Below are positions 58,822 to 64,000 of a stretch of DNA of 64,000 nucleotides, one piece after another. The number at the start of each line of letters is the position of its first letter. Within the stretch, counting starts at the first letter, position 1. This DNA is from Staphylotrichum longicolle (lineage: Eukaryota; Ascomycota; Sordariomycetes; Sordariales; Chaetomiaceae). A program made the position numbers and the translations under genes. The notes beneath the pieces are model-generated. The model saw only the letters and a program-made list of their open reading frames with translations, was not told where the DNA came from and did not search any database. The DNA lies in the NCBI GenBank assembly GCA_019096155.1, contig JAHCVI010000005.1:10468-74467 (forward strand), read 5' to 3'.

Positions 58822-59269
58822 TCTAAGACCAACAGCAACATAGTACCCTGCAGAATAACGGAGTAATAGTGATAGAAGATACCCTCGCAAATAGGAAACA
58901 GTACGTAGGCCTGCGATTGGTAGGTAACTAAGCACGGCTCTCTTTCAAACACCGTCCGGCCAGCCAAGACCGACAGGAACGCAGTCATGGACGCTTCAGG
59001 GGTTTAATTTCAGGGTGCTGTTTACAAACAAATCCGAATCGGGGACCAAACTAACAATGGCGGGGCAACAACCTGACAGGCTTGGATGCTGCCCAACAGG
59101 ACCCTTGCTGGCGCCAAGCAGGGCCAGCCAGCACATCCGTTTATGACGTCACCACTGATTGTGGACAATCGACGGGGGTCACCCTCTGATCGCTTCATGA
59201 GACATCGGATCGCGGCAATAACTCATCGGGAGGGAACACACACCGCAGACACAGCCCAGGATAACCGCC
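58822..59269. other. Intergenic spacer
   Basis: 3' flank of the carrier gene and promoter of the calcium uniporter; nothing recognised. Confidence 0.5.
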
Positions 59270-60863
59270 ATGAACTATGTATTCGGGCGAGCGCAACGCC
59301 AGCTGACACGGAGCTCGCTGGGCTGGCGGGCCCCGACAGCCTGCCGGTTCCAGACCCCGAATGCGCCTCCGCCGCTCGGCCGTGTACTGTTTGCAGGGCG
59401 GCTATCGAGGACGGTTTCGACTGCAAAGCCCGATGAGACGGAACCTGAAGCCAAGGCCCGAAGACTGGACCAGAAGATGCTAGATGAGCAGGAACAGGAA
59501 GTCAGGGTCAGGCAAAGTCAAGTGAAACGCCCATGGCACCGACAAGGCGCAGACGCGCCCCCGGCTGACAAGACTGAGAGCGAGGGAGAGCCCTTCACAA
59601 AAGGTCTGTTTCCATCTCCGTTGGGCTTGTGGAGACCGAGTCTAATACGAGTGTCCAGGCAAACTCCTGACAACACCAACCAGGTTGCTGAAGCTTGTGC
59701 TCCCGCTGCCACTAGTCGTCGAGAAAGATCGTGACAACAATAGCAAGCACGACTACGGTCGGTCCATTTCGCCGAACGACACGATCCAGCCGCTGGCCCT
59801 GCTCATTCACCCTCAACAGCCCTTGTCGTATGTCGAACGGCTGATCCAAGCCGAGATTCCGCCGGTGGTCGAGGACGGAAAGGAGAAGGTTCCCAGCGTG
59901 TATTTCCGCGCCGAGGATTCCGATCATGGCGATAACAAGCCGACAACGAGGGCCGAGGCGAGGCGCAAGGACGAGAAGGGCGATTCGGCCAACAAGCACC
60001 CTTCGCATGTTGCCTCCTACTCAGGTCTTGGTCACGAGGGCCCCGAGCGAGAGGGGTCGGACAAAAACTGGGTGCGCTGGAGCAACAGCACCGAAATGGG
60101 CGACTTCATCCGCGACGCGGCGCGGGGCCGGGAGTTCGCCGTTGAAATCGAGGGGTATCACGTCGAGATGCGAGTCACGGTGCCTTCGTTCAACGACCGG
60201 ACGTACTACATGCGTGCCCAGCTCCGCAAGATGAGTTACCAAATCGATGAGCTGGCCAGGATCAAGCGGGAGTGCGACCTGATTGCGCACAGGGGCGCCA
60301 ACTTGTTGGCGAAGGGTGGGTTCGCATTGCTCACGGGATGGTGGGGGGCCGTCTACTATGTCAGCTTCCACACTGAGTTTGGCTGGTATGTGCCTCGTTC
60401 CGACGTCCTTGCGGAACCGCGATGACTGACAGCCTTTCCTAGGGATCTTGTTGAGCCCATCACCTACCTTGTTGGGCTGACAACCATCATGGGCGGCTAC
60501 CTGTGGTTCCTGTACATCAGCAAGGACCTGAGTTACAAGGCGGCCATGAACATCACGGTCTCGCGTCGGCAAAACGCCCTCTACGAGGCACGAGGCTTTG
60601 ACTCCCAAAAGTGGGAGCAACTGGTTCAGGAGGCCAACGCGCTGCGACGCGAAATCAAGGTGATTGCCGTCGAATACGACGTCGACTGGGACGAGGCGAA
60701 GGAGGTCGGCGACGAGGTTAAGGAGGTGCTGAACGAAGAGCGGAGCAAGGCGGGGCACAAGGCGCGCTCATCGGAGAAGGAGAAGGACGAGGCCTTCACT
60801 GAGCAGGAGAGAAAGAAGAAGAAGAAGGACGAATCGGAGGAGGGGGGGAAATCGATTTCATGA
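59270..60863 (+). CDS. mcu: Mitochondrial calcium uniporter pore subunit (MCU)
   Basis: Exons 59270-59603, 59659-60385 and 60443-60863 close in frame to 493 residues. The N terminus ([20 protein letters not shown]) is basic and Ser-rich, as a mitochondrial presequence should be. The acceptor at 59657-59658 is chosen because it gives [18 protein letters not shown] in frame; the later CAG gives a stop. Coiled coil 1 ([20 protein letters not shown]) precedes membrane helix 1 ([21 protein letters not shown]). The selectivity motif [10 protein letters not shown] (W-D-x-x-E-P) follows across intron 2, then helix 2 ([17 protein letters not shown]). A Lys/Glu-rich tail ends the protein. Fungal MCU proteins form a tetrameric channel in the inner membrane without EMRE. 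Confidence 0.96.
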
Positions 60864-61734
60864 CGGTGACTGTGAACAGCCTCATAATAGATCAGGGACC
60901 TTGGTGACGCCGAAGAGCACCTAACACAAGGCGTGCACGTCCAGAACTGGCCATGGCTCCATCGGATCATGTTATTGCTTGCGGATGAGGTTGTTGGATG
61001 ATTGAACTCTGCTGATTGACTGCAGCGAAGCATGGCTCCACAAATGGTCGGCCAGGTCACCCAGTGGTGTGACTGGCGGATCAGCATGGTGGGTGGGGTG
61101 ACAGCGGGCCGGAGCGGGTCTGTGACGGAGCTGAAGGGAGCTATGACCGCATTCCCACGGTGCCTGGGGACCAGCCAGAGAAGGCTCGCGTTCCAGCCAG
61201 TGGTGTGCACGAGAGACCCTGGGCTTCACAATCCATCCATGGATGGAACCAGAACCCCCTCAAGCCCCTCCAGCATCATGCGCTGTGCGCGTGCCCCTCT
61301 GCCAGATCTGTTACCCTCCTTTTTTGTTTTTTGGACTGGAAACCGAAGCAAACTTTGAGCGTCGGGTGTGATTGTCTTCGCGACAATGCACACATGGTCC
61401 GATCGCATCTCGCCACGGCCGTTGCACCTAAGATGAAGTAGACGGCGCTGGGCCAGTCTGGAGCCAGCCACTGCAGCCCCAGCAGCCCTGCTGCCCTGCT
61501 GCTTGTCCCTGGCGATTGAAGGCCCCGACGCAGCCCGATCCGATCCACTGCATGGCTGTTGTCGTTGGTCAACTTTAAAAAGCCACAGCCGCATGCCCCG
61601 CCTCGAACAACTACCCCGCGATTCCTTCCAAAGCTTGATCCTGGAGGAGTTTTGCGCGAGCTCGCTCAACCGCTTCGGCACACCACGCCACCACTCGCCG
61701 CCGCATGCCGCATGCCGCATGCCGCATCGCGGCC
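60864..61734. other. Intergenic; promoter of the siderophore acyltransferase
   Basis: No gene recognised. Just before the start codon CCGCATG is repeated four times (61701-61727), giving extra in-frame ATGs. No GATA-rich SREA site was singled out with certainty. Confidence 0.45.
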
Positions 61735-63333
61735 ATGGGACCTCAAGTCATCCACCTGCCTGATGGGCAGCACATCACGGTGACTCCCGTCTTTGCAGGC
61801 CTCTTCTTCAAGTCGAACGAGCTCAGCACGCACAACAACGCCTTCCCCATCGGCTGGACCATCGTCATACACACCGAGGAGGCCGGCGAGAAGAATGAAA
61901 AACACACAATTGCGGACGAGGGCGGGCCCGAGGCGGAGAAGAAGCCACACATCCACTCGTTCCGCAAGCCGACCTTGCAAAGCGACAGCCTTTTCATCTC
62001 GTCCATCTCGACGCCCTCCAGCTCCGAGTTCCGGCCGGCCGCGAGTCCGACGAGGCAGATCGCCATGATGCTCTGGGTCACGCTCTACTGGTACTTCCAC
62101 CAGCCGCAGCCGTCCACGACGCTGGCCACCGAAGCCTCCAAGTTGACCCCCGAGGCTGGCAAACCACGCGGAGAATGGCGGGTGCGGATCAAGAGAGACG
62201 GCGTGCTACGGGGGCGGAACCTAATACCAAAGCTGGAACGCATGGGGCTGATTGCGAGCTCCAACTCGGCGGTGGGGACGGCGCTGGAGGATACCGACGA
62301 CATGTGGGCGAACATGTTCATCTCCCGCCAGATGTTCTGGCAGATCCCAGGCCGCCTGTTCCTTTTCACTCTCCAACCCGTCAGCAAGAACATGAAGTCG
62401 TTCCCCGGATCGCCCACTCCAAGTCGGCCGTGCTCTCCAGCACAAGGAGAAATTGCTCAACCCCATCTTGCAATTGCCCAGGCGAGCGATCTCCCCGGGG
62501 CAATGCCACCCACTTCCATCACAAGCGTCCCCTCGTTCCCCATTGGGCCCTTCTTCAGCGCCTCACACCTGCCGACCTACTACCCGCCCCCGCCGCTGCA
62601 ATACACCATCACCAATCACATCCGCCACCCCCTACGCCCGAAACCGCCGCGCATGGGCGAGGTCTTCTACACCCGCTTTGTTCCTTCGGTGGGACAGTAT
62701 CTCTCCTTCCGCGTCGCGTCCATTTCGCCCACGCCGGTGCCATACATGGGCCCCATTGGCTCCAACCCACCGTTGCAGCCCCATGTCATGACCATGTCGG
62801 ATTCCGCTTTGCTCGAGATGTGGCATGCCAACCCGCGCGTGTCGGCCTTCTGGGGCGAGTACGCGCAGGGCTTCTTGGCCAGCGCCCTGCAGAGTCGCCA
62901 CAGCTTCCCCGTCATCGGACTGTGGGACGGCGTGCCCTTTGGCTATTTTGAGCTGTACTGGGTCAAGGAGGACCTGCTCGGCCGGTATGCCGGGTCGGCC
63001 ATCGACGACTGGGATCGGGGCTGCCACGTGTTGATCGGGGAGGAGTGGGCACGGGGCAGAGTGCAGAGCTGGCTGACCAGTTTGGTGCACTGGCTGTTCT
63101 GTGCCGATTATCGGACCATGAGCGTCTGTTTGGAACCGAGGGTGGACAACTCGAGGTGAGTGGCGATGAGAGTCGCGCTGCAAGTTGCAGAGTGCTAACG
63201 CGTTGCGTGCCTAAGATTCATCCAGCATTTGGAATACGCCGGCTTCACGAAGGAAAAGGAGATTACCTTTCCCCACAAGCAAGCCTGGTTTGGGAGGCTG
63301 AGGAGAGAGAGCTGGGAAGGCCCAGCCTTGTAA
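61735..63333 (+). CDS. N5-hydroxyornithine acyltransferase, SidF/SidL type (siderophore biosynthesis)
   Basis: Exons 61735-63155 and 63216-63333 close in frame to 512 residues. I start at MGPQVIHLPDGQHITVTPVF because family members begin with this strand; ATGs ten codons upstream lie in a repeat. The N-terminal domain is poorly conserved and has a Pro-rich middle. The C-terminal GNAT-fold domain of the IucB/MbtK type (about 360-505) holds LLEMWHANPRVSAFWGEY, IGLWDGVPFGYFELYWVKED and DWDRGCHVLIGEE, then CLEPRVDNSRFIQHLEYAGF and ITFPHKQAWFGRLRRESWEG. The conserved His and Asp for acyl transfer are present. SidL acetylates and SidF adds anhydromevalonyl to N5-hydroxyornithine for ferricrocin or fusarinine siderophores. 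I lean to SidL from the N terminus, without certainty. No NRPS or transporter lies in view. Confidence 0.88.
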
Positions 63334-63465
63334 TAACTAATTGCTGTTCAGCTCAAGATGATTGATGACTGGTGCATGTGTAGTTCGAATTGGGTGCTAA
63401 ATGTAAGGTACCGGTAAGTTGGATCTTGGGAGATCAACTCGCGACACGTGCAGGAACCTAATTGA

Positions 63466-63749
63466 CAGAGAGTAAAAGCTGAGGCATCTCTCGAATCAAG
63501 TGTTTGAGATCACTCCAAGAGTTTGCGAGCCTGAGCCACTGCTCCGGCTTATTGTCCAGCCGCCGTGAGACCTTTTGGATTGCGAAAAACATCGCCCCGA
63601 GATCACCCTCGTCTTATTCAGTGATGCTTTGTACCTACTCGACAGCAGACTGGAGCCGCTGTTTGATATCCTGAATTGTCTCCGTCTCCGGCATCCATGC
63701 CTGCGTATTTGCCGGAGCGCATAACAATACACCCATGACCATAGCTGGA
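63466..63749 (-). pseudogene. In-frame extension with two stops, downstream of the acidic protein gene
   Basis: A minus-strand frame, shifted by one base relative to the acidic gene, reads NIDPAMVMGVLLCAPANTQ and onward, then TAG and TAA within 24 bases. It continues in the same frame through GAMFFAIQKVSRRLDNKPE and LANSWSDLKHLIREMPQL to TAG near 63466. Both parts look like real protein. Either a gene end was broken by two stops and a frameshift, or short unusual introns are involved (candidates are only about 30 bases, too short for this genome). Family not recognised. Confidence 0.45.
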
Positions 63750-64000
63750 TCAATATTCATAATCATCCTCAACCTCATCCTCATCTTGCAGGATGAGGTC
63801 TTGCTCCTCAGCGTCCTCGCCTTCCCCGGAAACCTCATTGCCTTCCTCGTCATCCTGGAAGTCGGCATAATTGCGCGCATCGTAGTCGTCATCGCCCATT
63901 TCTTCTATATCCGAATCTTCATCGTCAGAGTCGGGAATGGGGTTCCTTTGCCGGTGTAACTGCAGTTTCTCCGCGAGCGAGAGAGGTTTGCTGGCCTCCT
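63750..64000 (-). CDS. Acidic protein, C-terminal part (cut by window edge)
   Basis: Minus-strand frame entering from the right edge, 83 codons to TGA at 63750-63752. It reads SKPLSLAEKLQLHRQRNPIP, then a strongly acidic tail of Asp/Glu with DDYDARNYADFQDDEEGN. The rest of the gene lies outside the window, so it cannot be named. An acidic tail of this kind is common in nuclear and nucleolar proteins. The frame may continue, after a shift, into the segment at 63466-63749. Confidence 0.55.
   Translation of the reverse strand, partial: EASKPLSLAEKLQLHRQRNPIPDSDDEDSDIEEMGDDDYDARNYADFQDDEEGNEVSGEGEDAEEQDLILQDEDEVEDDYEY

Overview
The window is a piece of a filamentous ascomycete chromosome, most likely a Sordariomycete. 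Its genes have many short GT-AG introns, coding regions have GC-rich third positions, and the gene families are fungal: a HET-domain protein, paired zinc-finger modules, CVNH, SidF/SidL-type acyltransferase, VFA1 and RTT106. All gene models below were spliced by eye; exon phases were checked and close in frame unless stated otherwise. There is no telomere repeat, but the left end (1-780) is a GC-rich minisatellite followed by decayed, TA-rich sequence, as in a subtelomere or other repeat-rich segment.

Layout. 1-8 kb: minisatellite, a coding remnant, a large zinc-finger-module locus on the minus strand with frame breaks, and small coding relics. 7.7-10.4 kb: a HET-domain gene whose stop codon is followed in frame by a GNAT acetyltransferase tail. 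10.7-22.7 kb: carbon metabolism, with an HpcH/HpaI aldolase, a hypothetical gene, a divergent GH3 glycosidase / GH31 alpha-xylosidase pair and an MFS sugar porter. 23-39.5 kb: a secondary-metabolism block holding a dead P450, a GMC oxidoreductase, a squalene-hopene-type cyclase fused to a sterol-type glycosyltransferase (about 1338 aa), two intact P450s and a wax-synthase-type membrane O-acyltransferase. 39.8-63.3 kb: mostly conserved genes: CVNH lectin-like protein, RTT106, a C2H2 regulator, YVH1, VFA1, an MCH-type MFS carrier with a frame break, the mitochondrial calcium uniporter and a SidF/SidL-type siderophore acyltransferase. The right edge cuts an acidic-protein gene on the minus strand.

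The main discovery is the triterpene glycoside cluster at about 27.7-39.5 kb. A cyclase and glycosyltransferase in one polypeptide is the hallmark of the enfumafungin (EfuA) and fuscoatroside (FsoA) synthases. The neighbours fit the expected tailoring: cyclise squalene and glycosylate it (fusion enzyme), oxidise the skeleton (two P450s, perhaps the GMC enzyme), then acylate (MBOAT-like enzyme). The adjacent P450 relic suggests the cluster once held another oxidation step. The exact product cannot be read from sequence alone.

Several genes carry single-base frame breaks, some in A-runs. In the P450 relic there is also an in-frame stop, so decay is likely there; in the other genes assembly error remains possible.
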